A stretch of DNA of 7,548 bases from Deltaproteobacteria bacterium (GCA_021163945.1 JAGGTC010000060.1:1-7548); one strand, 5' to 3'. Counted from the first letter of the stretch, positions 1 through 6,904 are shown. A program made the numbers and translations. The notes: generated from the letters alone by a model not told the origin.

Positions 1-328
1 CTTTAATAGCTTTATCAATCTTATTTAAAATTTTTTCATCTTTAATAGTGCCTATCTTATCTAAAAGTCTTTTCTTATCCACACTTCTAAGTTGTATAAT
101 CATCACTTTAGAATCTTTATCTAAATTAGCTATACCTTTAGGAATATACACTTCGAATGGGAAAACCCTATCTACATTGGAAGATAAGGGAGCAACTGTG
201 ACCAATGGCGAATACTGGTTGTGTATATCATTTGAAATAATTAAAGCAGGTCGCTTTTTCTTTACTTCATGTCCAATCGTGGGATCAAAATTCACTAGAT
301 ATATTTCTCCCCTTTTAGGGTATTCCAT
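1..328 (-). CDS. mazF: MazF/PemK-type endoribonuclease toxin, C-terminus beyond left edge
   Basis: Type II toxin; the family cleaves mRNA at short sequence motifs in the cytoplasm. The frame is open from an ATG at 328 to the left edge, giving 109 residues without a stop. Family members usually have about 110-120 residues, so only a few are probably missing. Visible MazF features are the opening RGEIYLVNFDP (residues 6-16), HEVKKKRPALIISND (20-34) with the conserved Arg before Pro, VAPLSS (45-50) in the place of the family's P-I/L-S/T-S strand, and MIIQLRSVD (76-84), the Q-x-R-S/T-x-D signature near the end. An AAGGGG Shine-Dalgarno lies about 9-10 nt before the ATG. The gene overlaps the antitoxin gene by 14 nt, which suggests coupled translation. 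No catalytic motif looks broken, so the toxin appears intact as far as it can be seen. Confidence 0.93.
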   Translation of the reverse strand, partial: MEYPKRGEIYLVNFDPTIGHEVKKKRPALIISNDIHNQYSPLVTVAPLSSNVDRVFPFEVYIPKGIANLDKDSKVMIIQLRSVDKKRLLDKIGTIKDEKILNKIDKAIK

Positions 329-539
329 TACCTATTACCCCTTCAAATTCTTGATTTTCTATTTCTATTTCCTTATATGCCTCTTTATAAGCCTTTTTCA
401 AGGCATTTTCTTTTAATCTCTTAAGCTCTTTAGCTATTGCTTCAGTTATAAATTTGCTCCTTTTCCTTTTAGGTACTTCTTCTCTTAAAATATTTGCTAT
501 TTCTGATGGCAAAGAGATGGTTACCTTTTCTATAGCCAT
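315..539 (-). CDS. Ribbon-helix-helix antitoxin paired with the MazF-type toxin
   Basis: A 74-residue protein. Its N-terminus, KVTISLPSEIANILR (residues 5-19) followed by KRSKFITEAIAKELKR (26-41), has the pattern of a ribbon-helix-helix DNA-binding domain: one beta strand, helix A, a turn, then helix B. The C-terminal 30 or so residues are charged and probably helical, with two near-repeats of KKAYKEAYKEIEIE. This is where RHH antitoxins wrap and neutralise their toxin. It lies directly upstream of the MazF gene and overlaps its start by 14 nt, as in many RHH-MazF (MazE/ChpI-like) pairs. Such antitoxins also repress their own promoter. A GGAGGA ribosome binding site lies 5 nt before the ATG at 539, which supports this start. 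The exact subfamily name cannot be fixed by eye, so no symbol is given. Confidence 0.88.
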   Translation of the reverse strand: MAIEKVTISLPSEIANILREEVPKRKRSKFITEAIAKELKRLKENALKKAYKEAYKEIEIENQEFEGVIGNGIP

Positions 540-576
540 GTCTATCCTCCATCTAAATTTTACATCTATTTTTTAC

Positions 577-604
577 ATAATATCACAATTTTATCTCAAA
601 TCAA
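577..604 (-). promoter_or_regulatory. Candidate sigma-70 promoter of the toxin-antitoxin operon
   Basis: On the minus strand, TTGATT (599-604) and TATTAT (577-582) are separated by 16 nt. Each box differs from consensus at one or two positions. The -10 box ends about 37 nt before the antitoxin ATG at 539, which leaves room for a short leader with a GGAGGA site. The surrounding DNA is very AT-rich, so a chance match is possible. If real, the antitoxin dimer would be expected to bind here. Confidence 0.5.
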
Positions 605-645
605 GTATGATGCCTATGCCTTTTTGCAATTCCCTTAAGCTGACC

Positions 646-675
646 TTGACAATAATTTTAATCAACTGTTACTAT
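646..675 (+). promoter_or_regulatory. Candidate sigma-70 promoter of the DUF4390-kinase operon
   Basis: A perfect TTGACA (646-651) is followed after 18 nt by TACTAT (670-675). Transcription would start near 682, giving a leader of only about 11 nt before the ATG at 693. It lies back to back with the toxin-antitoxin promoter, with about 40 nt between their -35 boxes. The next gene has no strong Shine-Dalgarno (only AAAGA just before the ATG), which fits a very short leader. Confidence 0.5.
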
Positions 676-692
676 TTCCTAACCTAAAGATT

Positions 693-1256
693 ATGTATAA
701 ATGTCTTTTAAAGAAGGGTCTAACTTTCCTTTTTTTATTTTTCTTTTTTACAAATACTGCCATAGCCCATGAGGTAACTTTAAAAGATATAATAGTCACC
801 ACCAGCAAGAAGAGCCTTTTATTGTACTTTACCATAGAAGGCTGTTTTACAAAGAAAATGCAAGAGGCCATCTTTAATGGCATTCCTGTAACATTTACCT
901 TCATTATAAAGCTCAATAAGAAAAGGACATTCTTCCCTGACAAAAAAATTAGTGACTTTAAGATCTATCATACTATCAAATACAATCAGCTAAAGGATGT
1001 ATTTGAGGTCAAACGCACAGAGAGGCCCGAAGAGGTATTGACCCTAAAGGATTTTTCCCAGGCCAAACACCTTATGGCAGAAGTGAAGACTGAGGTTGCC
1101 CCCCTCTTTAAGTTAAAAAAGGGAGGGAAATATCAACTTTCCTTGAAGGCAGAACTAAACAAAGTAAGGCTCCCCTTATACCTCCACTATATCTTTTTCT
1201 TTGTCTCTCTTTGGAATTTTGAGACAGATTGGTATAATGTAATATTTACATATTAA
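693..1256 (+). CDS. DUF4390 family secreted protein, partner of the NtrY-like kinase
   Basis: A 187-residue protein with a Sec signal peptide: basic MYKCLLKKG, a Phe/Leu-rich core (residues 10-19) and a TNTAIA-H cleavage site after Ala25. The mature part of about 162 residues should be periplasmic or surface-attached. Its pattern matches the DUF4390 family: a beta-rich start (VTLKDIIVTTSKKSLLLYFTIEG), an EAIFNGIPVTFTFIIKL stretch (58-74), a YHTIKYNQL-DVFEV segment (92-106), a low-complexity middle, then a closing KVRLPLYLHYIFFF-SLWNFETDWYNVIF segment with the family's LP and final W-containing strand. No biochemical function is established for this family to my knowledge. It is repeatedly seen just upstream of NtrY-type kinases, as here, where the kinase starts 2 nt after its stop. 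I infer that it helps deliver or shape the envelope signal for that kinase. The start at 693 is the only ATG that gives a complete signal peptide. Confidence 0.8.
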   Translation: MYKCLLKKGLTFLFLFFFFTNTAIAHEVTLKDIIVTTSKKSLLLYFTIEGCFTKKMQEAIFNGIPVTFTFIIKLNKKRTFFPDKKISDFKIYHTIKYNQLKDVFEVKRTERPEEVLTLKDFSQAKHLMAEVKTEVAPLFKLKKGGKYQLSLKAELNKVRLPLYLHYIFFFVSLWNFETDWYNVIFTY

Positions 1257-1258
1257 TT

Positions 1259-3436
1259 ATGATTAATCACCAAGAGAGGAAAAGGCGGCGGCGTGAAAGG
1301 ATAATAATCCTTATCTTGGTCTTATTGATTTTTTGCCTTGCCTTTATTGAATCCAAACTGCTTAATCCCAATACCCATTTCCCTTTGGCAAATAGCATAG
1401 TCCTCTTTATCCTTATTAATTTAAACATTATTCTACTTCTTTCCTTAGTCTTTTTGGTATTGAGGAATGTAGTAAAGCTTATTGCTGAATATAAAAAGGG
1501 AATTTTGGGGAGTAAGATCAGGGCCAAATTGGTTGTGCTTTTTGTGGGCCTCTCCTTATTTCCTACATTAATTCTATTTGGCATATCTATAAAATTTGTA
1601 TTTTCAAGTTTTAATTATTGGCTAAACTTTAGGGTAGAAAGTGCCTTAAATCAGGCAATGGCTGTGGGGCATCTTTATTATAAAGAGACCTGTAATGATG
1701 TCTTACGCCATGCAAGGATTTTGGCCAAGGAATTAAAGAAAAAAAATTTGGCCATATCTAAGCGGTGGTTAAAAGGAAAGATTTATGAATACAATTTTAG
1801 CTTTGTTAAAATATACGACAAAAATAAAAAACCCATATGGTCATTTTATCAAAAACCTTTTAAAAATGAGATTTCTTTTGAAAATAATCTTGACCAAGCC
1901 CTTACAAAAAGAGGGGCCACTTCGATGGTTATAAGGCTATCCAAAAGCGATTTTGCCCTTACTATATTGCCTATTTTTTCTAATTCCAATGAATTAAAGT
2001 GGATTCTAGTTGCTGGAAGGCGCATCCCCTTAGAGATATCTAAAGAATTGGAGGAAATTGGGATAAGCGTTGGGGATTATAAACAATTTATGCTAGTACA
2101 ACAGCCCTTAAAACTTACCCTTCTTATTACCTTTTCTATCATGACCCTACTTATCCTGTTTGCTGCTACATGGGTTGGCTTTCGATTGGCAAAGGGCATC
2201 ACTGCACCCATCCAAAAACTGGCAGAGGCCACCCAAAGGATAGCTAGTGGAGATTTAGATTTTTCTTTACATACCGAGACAAAGGATGAATTGGGTATGC
2301 TTGTCAAATCATTTAACCAAATGACAAGGGATTTGAAGACAAGCAAGGAGCATTTGGAAGGGGCATACAAGATTTTAAAGGAACGCAACTTGGAGATCGA
2401 GCAGCGTCGCAGATATATGGAGATAATCCTAAAGAACATTGCTACTGGTGTAATCTCCATTGACGCACATGGTTGTATTACTACTATAAACCCTGCTGCC
2501 AAACAGATATTAAAGCTTAATAAAGAGGATTTAATAGGAAAGAGGATGGAAGAGATATTTATGTCTTACGGGTTAAAGGAAATTGTTGATGTGTTACAGC
2601 TTTTAAAAAAAGGTAATGAGTTTATAGAAAAACAATTGAGGTTTTCCCTTAATGGGCAAAATCTAACCCTATTAGTCAGTGCCTCATCCTTAAAGGACGA
2701 ATTAGGAAATCACCTTGGGGCAGTTTTTGTATTTGAAGACCTAACTCAAATGGAAAAGATTCAGCGTATAGCTGCTTGGAGGGAGGTAGCAAGGAGGATT
2801 GCCCACGAAATAAAGAATCCGCTTACACCTATTCAACTCTCGGCCCAAAGGTTAAGGAGGAGGTACTTAGAAAAATTTTCAGAAGATGGACAGATATTTG
2901 ATGAATGCACACAGATGATCATACGTGAGGTAGATGAACTGAGGCAATTGGTAAGTGAATTTTCAAAATTTGCAAGGATGCCGGAGGCAAACCTAACACC
3001 AAACAATCTGGCAGAGATTGTCTCTGAGACACTAGCTGTCTACCGCAGTGCAAATCAAGATATTCAATTTGAATTCAAACAGATAAGGCAAGTGCCCATA
3101 TTTAACTTAGACCGTGAGCAGATAAAGAGGGCCCTTATAAACCTTTTAGATAATGCAGTTGCATCTATAGAGGGTGAAGGAAAGGTAGAGATTGTCCTTG
3201 ATCATGAACCTCGCCTAAAGATTGCCAGGTTGGAGGTAAGGGATACAGGACGTGGTATCCCTGATGAGGACAAAAGAAGACTATTTGAACCATATTTTTC
3301 TACAAAAAAATCAGGCACTGGTCTGGGCCTTACCATTGTCCATACTATTGTCTCAGACCACCAAGGATTTATAAGGGTAAAGGACAATTACCCAAAAGGT
3401 ACAGTCTTTACCATAGAACTCCCTACAAATATTTAA
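1259..3436 (+). CDS. ntrY: NtrY-like membrane sensor histidine kinase
   Basis: A 725-residue two-component sensor kinase of the inner membrane. A basic N-terminus (RKRRRRER) precedes three hydrophobic segments at about 15-31, 46-68 and 89-111. An extracytoplasmic sensor region of about 170 residues follows, then a fourth membrane segment (about 285-308), a HAMP linker (about 309-361, with PIQKLAEATQRIASGDLDF), a coiled stretch, a PAS domain (about 383-490) and the catalytic core. Core motifs are all present: H-box ARRIAHEIKNPLTPIQ with phospho-acceptor His516, N-box INLLDNAVASI (627-637), G1 DTGRGIP (662-668), F-box FEPYF (676-680) and G2 GTGLGL (686-691). This order and the HEIKNPLTPIQLSAQRLRRRY wording are typical of NtrY. 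No Shine-Dalgarno precedes the ATG. With a 2-nt gap from the DUF4390 gene, translation is probably coupled. The usual NtrX regulator is absent downstream, so the partner must lie elsewhere. The signal is unknown; a nitrogen role should not be assumed. Confidence 0.93.
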   Translation: MINHQERKRRRRERIIILILVLLIFCLAFIESKLLNPNTHFPLANSIVLFILINLNIILLLSLVFLVLRNVVKLIAEYKKGILGSKIRAKLVVLFVGLSLFPTLILFGISIKFVFSSFNYWLNFRVESALNQAMAVGHLYYKETCNDVLRHARILAKELKKKNLAISKRWLKGKIYEYNFSFVKIYDKNKKPIWSFYQKPFKNEISFENNLDQALTKRGATSMVIRLSKSDFALTILPIFSNSNELKWILVAGRRIPLEISKELEEIGISVGDYKQFMLVQQPLKLTLLITFSIMTLLILFAATWVGFRLAKGITAPIQKLAEATQRIASGDLDFSLHTETKDELGMLVKSFNQMTRDLKTSKEHLEGAYKILKERNLEIEQRRRYMEIILKNIATGVISIDAHGCITTINPAAKQILKLNKEDLIGKRMEEIFMSYGLKEIVDVLQLLKKGNEFIEKQLRFSLNGQNLTLLVSASSLKDELGNHLGAVFVFEDLTQMEKIQRIAAWREVARRIAHEIKNPLTPIQLSAQRLRRRYLEKFSEDGQIFDECTQMIIREVDELRQLVSEFSKFARMPEANLTPNNLAEIVSETLAVYRSANQDIQFEFKQIRQVPIFNLDREQIKRALINLLDNAVASIEGEGKVEIVLDHEPRLKIARLEVRDTGRGIPDEDKRRLFEPYFSTKKSGTGLGLTIVHTIVSDHQGFIRVKDNYPKGTVFTIELPTNI

Positions 3437-3465
3437 TCCCAAATTATCTGCATGATCTGGGTTAA
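3433..3465. terminator. Imperfect hairpin between convergent genes, possible bidirectional terminator
   Basis: Arms TTAA-(T)-CCCA-A-ATTAT and ATGAT-C-TGGG-TTAA enclose a CTGC loop (3448-3451). The stem has a bulged T at 3437, one A-C mismatch (3442/3457) and one T-G wobble (3445/3454). It fills the whole 25-nt space between the kinase stop (TAA, 3434-3436) and the mqnD stop (3462-3464), and both stop codons lie in the outer stem. Neither side carries a long T-run, so termination strength is uncertain. Confidence 0.5.
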
Positions 3466-4283
3466 TAGATTATGTCAGAAGGTAGGGCCTTTTTAAAGAT
3501 CCCCTTTTCTTTGGCCAACAGAAAGAGCATTCTAATGGCCTCTCTCCCCTCATCTCCAAGGTCCATAGTATAATTATTTACATAAAGCCTTATATGTTCA
3601 TTGATTACATCATCCTCTAAATAAGATGCGTGTTCCTTTATATACCCCTTGATGCCCTCTGGGAAAGAAAATGCATATTCAATGCTCTTTTTTATTAAGA
3701 CTATAAGTTTATCTAAAAATTCTCTATTAAATGACCTCCTTGCCACAATTCCCCCCAATGGTAAGGGCAACTTTGTCTTCTCTTCCCACCACTTACCAAG
3801 GTCTAGGACAGTCTTTAACCCATACCTATCTAATAAAAACCTGCCTTCATGGATAATTAGACCAAAATCAAACCTCTCTTCTTTTACTGCCTGCATAATT
3901 TCATTAAAGGGGACAAATTCTGCCTCAAATGAGGGGTTATAAAGCATAAGCAAAAGGTAGGCAGTAGTAAACCTACCTGGCACTGCTACAGAGGACTTAG
4001 GTAATTCCTCTAGTAAGTGATTCTTGCTGACCAAAAGCGGCCCACATCCATGCCCTAAGGCGGCCCCTACAGGTAAAAAATAGTATTTATCTGCTATATA
4101 ACCGAGGACATGACAGGAGACCTTTGAGATATCTAGTTTATTATTTAAGGCCATTTTATTGAGGCCTTCTATATCATCAATTACCTCTTTAAAGGAAAAA
4201 GGCGATTCTATTAAACCCTTTATCAATGGGCCAAATATAAAGGTATCATTTGGACAGGGTGAAAAACCCAAGCTTATATGCAA
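3462..4283 (-). CDS. mqnD: 1,4-dihydroxy-6-naphthoate synthase (menaquinone biosynthesis)
   Basis: A 273-residue cytoplasmic enzyme of the futalosine pathway. It converts cyclic dehypoxanthine futalosine to 1,4-dihydroxy-6-naphthoate, a menaquinone precursor. The hallmark SPCPNDTFIF is at residues 8-17. Further family motifs are DISKVS (51-56), GHGCGPLLV (77-85), VPGRFTTAYLL (101-111), FGLIIHEGRF (140-149) with the conserved His145 that is the proposed catalytic base in the Thermus homologue, and LPLPLGGIV (172-180). The fold is that of a periplasmic binding protein. Length is normal. The start is a TTG at 4283: an in-frame TGA lies two codons upstream, the hallmark motif begins seven codons downstream, and a perfect GAAGGAGGT site sits 8 nt before it. 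The gene overlaps mqnB by 10 nt and is the last of a three-gene operon. mqnA, mqnC and mqnE must be elsewhere. Confidence 0.96.
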   Translation of the reverse strand: MHISLGFSPCPNDTFIFGPLIKGLIESPFSFKEVIDDIEGLNKMALNNKLDISKVSCHVLGYIADKYYFLPVGAALGHGCGPLLVSKNHLLEELPKSSVAVPGRFTTAYLLLMLYNPSFEAEFVPFNEIMQAVKEERFDFGLIIHEGRFLLDRYGLKTVLDLGKWWEEKTKLPLPLGGIVARRSFNREFLDKLIVLIKKSIEYAFSFPEGIKGYIKEHASYLEDDVINEHIRLYVNNYTMDLGDEGREAIRMLFLLAKEKGIFKKALPSDIIY

Positions 4284-5014
4284 AGGTCAATACCTCCTTC
4301 TAATAAATTTAATACCAACCTTTGACATCTTTTACTAGCCAGGTCAATCTCCCAATTTTCCTTATCATAGCCTCCCACTATATTGCTTATGCAACGCAAT
4401 TCCAAAAATGGAATTTCATAAATAGTGCATATCTGTGCAATGGCTGCACCCTCCATATTCTCACATATTCCAAAAAAACGCCCCCTCAATAGGGAGAGCC
4501 GCTTTTGGTTGCCTGTAGTAGCACTTACGGTAAGGAAGGGGCCTGTTTTAAGATTAGAATTAGACAAAAGGGGCATAATAGATTTTGCCACTAAATTATT
4601 TAATTTTTCATCTGCAGGAAAGCAATTATAAAAACACACCCCATCCTTTACTAAATATGGCAAATCAATTTTATTTAAGGGCCTAAAACCAGCCTCTGTG
4701 TATGCACCCGCCTCTGCCCAGATCTCTTTTTCTGCCAATGCAAAATCACCTATTTTTAAACCACTTTCAGGGTATGCACCACCACAGCCTATCAACCAAA
4801 CTAGTCTTGGTATTTTATGGCAAATAGAGGCAGTCATTGCATGGGCAGCATTTGCTACCCCTATACCTGTAACAAGCAATTGAACTTCATAATTAAATAA
4901 AACCCCATGATATACCAACTTTTTACCAATATTGATGATTTTCTTTTCCCTCAATTGAGATATCAATAAGTCAATTTCTTTAAGGGTGGATGCCAAGATC
5001 AATAAGTGCCCCAT
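4274..5014 (-). CDS. mqnB: Futalosine hydrolase (menaquinone biosynthesis)
   Basis: A 246-residue cytoplasmic nucleosidase of the phosphorylase/MTAN superfamily. It removes hypoxanthine from futalosine to give dehypoxanthine futalosine. Visible motifs: VTGIGVANAAHAM (48-60), WLIGCGGAYPESGLKIGDF (73-91), AEKEIWAEAGA (94-104) and ENMEGAAIAQIC (185-196), whose Met187-Glu188 is the ribose-contacting pair. RCISNIVGGYD (207-217) has Ser-Asn where MTA/SAH nucleosidases have Ser-Asp, which favours futalosine over adenine nucleosides. The mqnD gene next to it supports this reading. A GGGG-containing site precedes the ATG at 5014, which lies 2 nt after the stop of the upstream fusion gene. Having a dedicated MqnB points to the original futalosine route with an MqnA/deaminase-type supply of futalosine rather than the aminofutalosine-MTAN variant. 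Confidence 0.92.
   Translation of the reverse strand: MGHLLILASTLKEIDLLISQLREKKIINIGKKLVYHGVLFNYEVQLLVTGIGVANAAHAMTASICHKIPRLVWLIGCGGAYPESGLKIGDFALAEKEIWAEAGAYTEAGFRPLNKIDLPYLVKDGVCFYNCFPADEKLNNLVAKSIMPLLSNSNLKTGPFLTVSATTGNQKRLSLLRGRFFGICENMEGAAIAQICTIYEIPFLELRCISNIVGGYDKENWEIDLASKRCQRLVLNLLEGGIDLCI
4292..4300 (-). promoter_or_regulatory. Strong Shine-Dalgarno that fixes the TTG start of mqnD
   Basis: The minus strand reads GAAGGAGGT here, complementary to the 16S rRNA tail, and ends 8 nt before the TTG at 4281-4283. It lies inside the last codons of mqnB (the E-G-G of LEGGIDLCI). A strong site may offset the weak start codon and re-recruit ribosomes at the mqnB-mqnD junction. Confidence 0.85.
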
Positions 5015-5016
5015 AT

Positions 5017-6822
5017 TTAATACCCCAATACCTTTGCCACAACCTCCACCTTCCCCAAAGGGGCACTGATTTGTGCACCTTGTATCAAATCCTTTACTGC
5101 CTCAAGTGCCTCACGTGCAATGGCAACACCCTCAGAGATAGCGGCATCCCCTGTAGGGGCCCTTTCCATCCTCTCTATAACCTCCTTTGGCACCTTTACA
5201 CCTGGTATGGTATTCATAAAAAGGGCCGCCCTGTAGCTAGTGAGTGGCCAGATTCCAGCAATAATAGGTATTTTTAGATGTTTTACCTTTTCAACAAAAG
5301 ATTCTAAGGCAGATATATCAAATACAGGCTGGGTGATAGCAAATTCTGCCCCAGCCCTTACCTTGTCTTCAAAGTGGGAGATCTCTCTTTCTATGTCTAC
5401 TGCCACTGGATTTACGCCTACCCCTATTAAGAACCCTGTTGCAGAACCCAATGGACGCCCTATCAGGTCATGGCCTGTATTTAGATTATAGGCAAGTTTT
5501 ACTAATCCCACTGAGTCTAGATCAAATACCCCTGTAGCATCAGGGTAGTCCCCAAGTTTTGGGGGGTCCCCTGTAATAATCAATATGTTCCTTAGACCCA
5601 ATGCATACCCCCCCAAAAGGCCTGCCTGGAGAGCGATCAGGTTCCTATCACGACAGCAAACATGAAGGACTGTCTCTATCCCTACATTTTTTTCAATTAA
5701 GACGGCCAACGCCTGGGCACTCATCCTGGCAGTTGCCCTTGGACCATCGGGGATATTGATGGCATCAATGCCCATCTCTTTTATAATCCTTGCCTTCTCT
5801 AGTACTTTAGTTGCATCATAACCCCTTGGGGGGGTAAGCTCTACATTGGTAATAAATTCTCCCTCAGCCAATTTCGATGCAAGCCTAGAACGCTCCCTTA
5901 AAGGGATAGAGGGCGTTTCTATTTTCTTTTCAGGGATTTCTATCCTTATCCTCCCAGGGGAAAGTGAATTTACTGCCGATCTAACAGCCTTTATGTGTGC
6001 AGGTGTGGTTCCACAGCACCCCCCTACAATCCTCACCCCCTTTTTGATGTAATAGCGTGCATGGCTGGCCAGGTATTCAGGTGTGCAAAAATAGATATGC
6101 CTCCCCTCTACCATTTGTGGTAATCCCGCATTTGGTTGGGCAATTAGGAGCAAACTTGCCTTTTCTCTGGCCTCATCAATTAGGTTTAGAATGTGTCTTG
6201 GCCCCTGACTACAGTTTATACCCCAAGCAACAACCCCAGTATTCTCAATAGGCCCTATTACATCACTGATTTTTTCTCCAGATGCTAGTCTATTCTCCTT
6301 ATTAAATGAAAATTGGGCAATAATAGGCTTTTTACTCAATTTTTTGATTAAATCAATTGTAAGGAGGAGTTCATTTAAGTTTGTAAATGTCTCTAACATA
6401 AAGATATCTATCCCTGCCTCATCCAGGGTCTTAATCTGTATCTCATAGCCCCTTTTTATGACCTCTTCTGAGATAGGCCCATCTAGAGAGGCTGAGATAG
6501 GCCCAATATCCCCTGCCACAAACAGTTGATTTGAGGCTACTTCCCTTGCCAGCCTTACACCAGCCTCATTAATCTCCTCTATCTTCCCCTCCAGTCCATA
6601 ATTCTTTAGGTGCCAAAAGTTGGCACCAAATGTATTTGTTGTTAGGATATCTGCACCAGCCCTTGCATAGGCCTCATGGATCTCTTTTACTAAGGCAGGG
6701 GCAGAGAGGTTTATCTCATCAAAGCAGCGATTTATATATACCCCTTTATTGTAAAGCATTGTCCCCATGGCCCCATCAGATACCAAAACCCTTTCCTTTA
6801 AGGCCTCTTCAAACCCTAACAT
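5017..6822 (-). CDS. Fused homocysteine S-methyltransferase / methylenetetrahydrofolate reductase
   Basis: A 601-residue two-domain cytoplasmic enzyme (YitJ-like architecture). Residues 1-290 are a homocysteine S-methyltransferase barrel: SDGAMGTMLY (15-24), TTNTFGAN (61-68), GDIGP (104-108), and Zn/homocysteine ligands Cys204 (INCSQGP) and Cys269-Cys270 (VGGCCGTTPAH). Residues 315-595 are a MetF-type FAD reductase: VELTPPRG (327-334) with Glu328, the counterpart of the catalytic acid; ITGDPP (416-421) with Asp419; and ITQPVFD (496-502) with substrate-binding Gln498. The MetF part makes 5-methyl-THF. The first part would methylate homocysteine to methionine. No cobalamin- or pterin-binding domain is present, so the methyl donor of the first domain is unclear; methionine may be finished by a separate MetH or MetE. 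GGAG lies 7 nt before the ATG at 6822. It is the first gene of the operon with mqnB and mqnD. Confidence 0.93.
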   Translation of the reverse strand: MLGFEEALKERVLVSDGAMGTMLYNKGVYINRCFDEINLSAPALVKEIHEAYARAGADILTTNTFGANFWHLKNYGLEGKIEEINEAGVRLAREVASNQLFVAGDIGPISASLDGPISEEVIKRGYEIQIKTLDEAGIDIFMLETFTNLNELLLTIDLIKKLSKKPIIAQFSFNKENRLASGEKISDVIGPIENTGVVAWGINCSQGPRHILNLIDEAREKASLLLIAQPNAGLPQMVEGRHIYFCTPEYLASHARYYIKKGVRIVGGCCGTTPAHIKAVRSAVNSLSPGRIRIEIPEKKIETPSIPLRERSRLASKLAEGEFITNVELTPPRGYDATKVLEKARIIKEMGIDAINIPDGPRATARMSAQALAVLIEKNVGIETVLHVCCRDRNLIALQAGLLGGYALGLRNILIITGDPPKLGDYPDATGVFDLDSVGLVKLAYNLNTGHDLIGRPLGSATGFLIGVGVNPVAVDIEREISHFEDKVRAGAEFAITQPVFDISALESFVEKVKHLKIPIIAGIWPLTSYRAALFMNTIPGVKVPKEVIERMERAPTGDAAISEGVAIAREALEAVKDLIQGAQISAPLGKVEVVAKVLGY

Positions 6823-6875
6823 ACTCTTTCTCCAATTAAAAGTTATTTAAAAATATCCAAAATTCCAAATAAAAT

Positions 6876-6899
6876 AAAGATGCATATAAATGCATCTTT
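6876..6899. repeat. Perfect inverted repeat, candidate operator
   Basis: Arms AAAGATGCAT (6876-6885) and ATGCATCTTT (6890-6899) match over all 10 bp around an ATAA loop. It lies 54 nt upstream of the methyltransferase/MTHFR start. Read on the minus strand it is followed by T-rich DNA, so a weak terminator is a possible alternative. However, the stem holds few GC pairs, and its contact with a TTGACA box favours a protein-binding operator. Confidence 0.6.
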
Positions 6900-6904
6900 G
6901 TCAA
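6876..6904 (-). promoter_or_regulatory. Candidate promoter of the met-mqnB-mqnD operon
   Basis: The minus strand carries a perfect TTGACA at 6899-6904. At 16-17 nt spacing the -10 box would fall in CATCTT/ATCTTT (6876-6882), which is a poor match. A weak -10 inside a palindrome would suit an activated or repressed promoter. The resulting leader would be about 45-50 nt, too short for a SAM riboswitch. The -35 assignment is the stronger half of this call. Confidence 0.4.

Noticed and set aside
48..416. Plus-strand 122-codon open frame across the toxin-antitoxin genes
   Set aside because: It is antisense to the well-supported MazF frame and to most of the antitoxin, and is hydrophobic low-complexity sequence typical of an antisense frame.
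2077..2502. Minus-strand 141-codon open frame inside the kinase gene
   Set aside because: It is antisense to the HAMP/PAS region of a clearly real gene and has no recognisable domain.
4274..5014. MTA/SAH nucleosidase instead of futalosine hydrolase, given the methionine gene upstream
   Set aside because: The sequence has Ser-Asn (RCISN) rather than the Ser-Asp of MTA/SAH nucleosidases, the GCGGAYP-GLKIGD pattern of MqnB, and mqnD as its overlapping neighbour.
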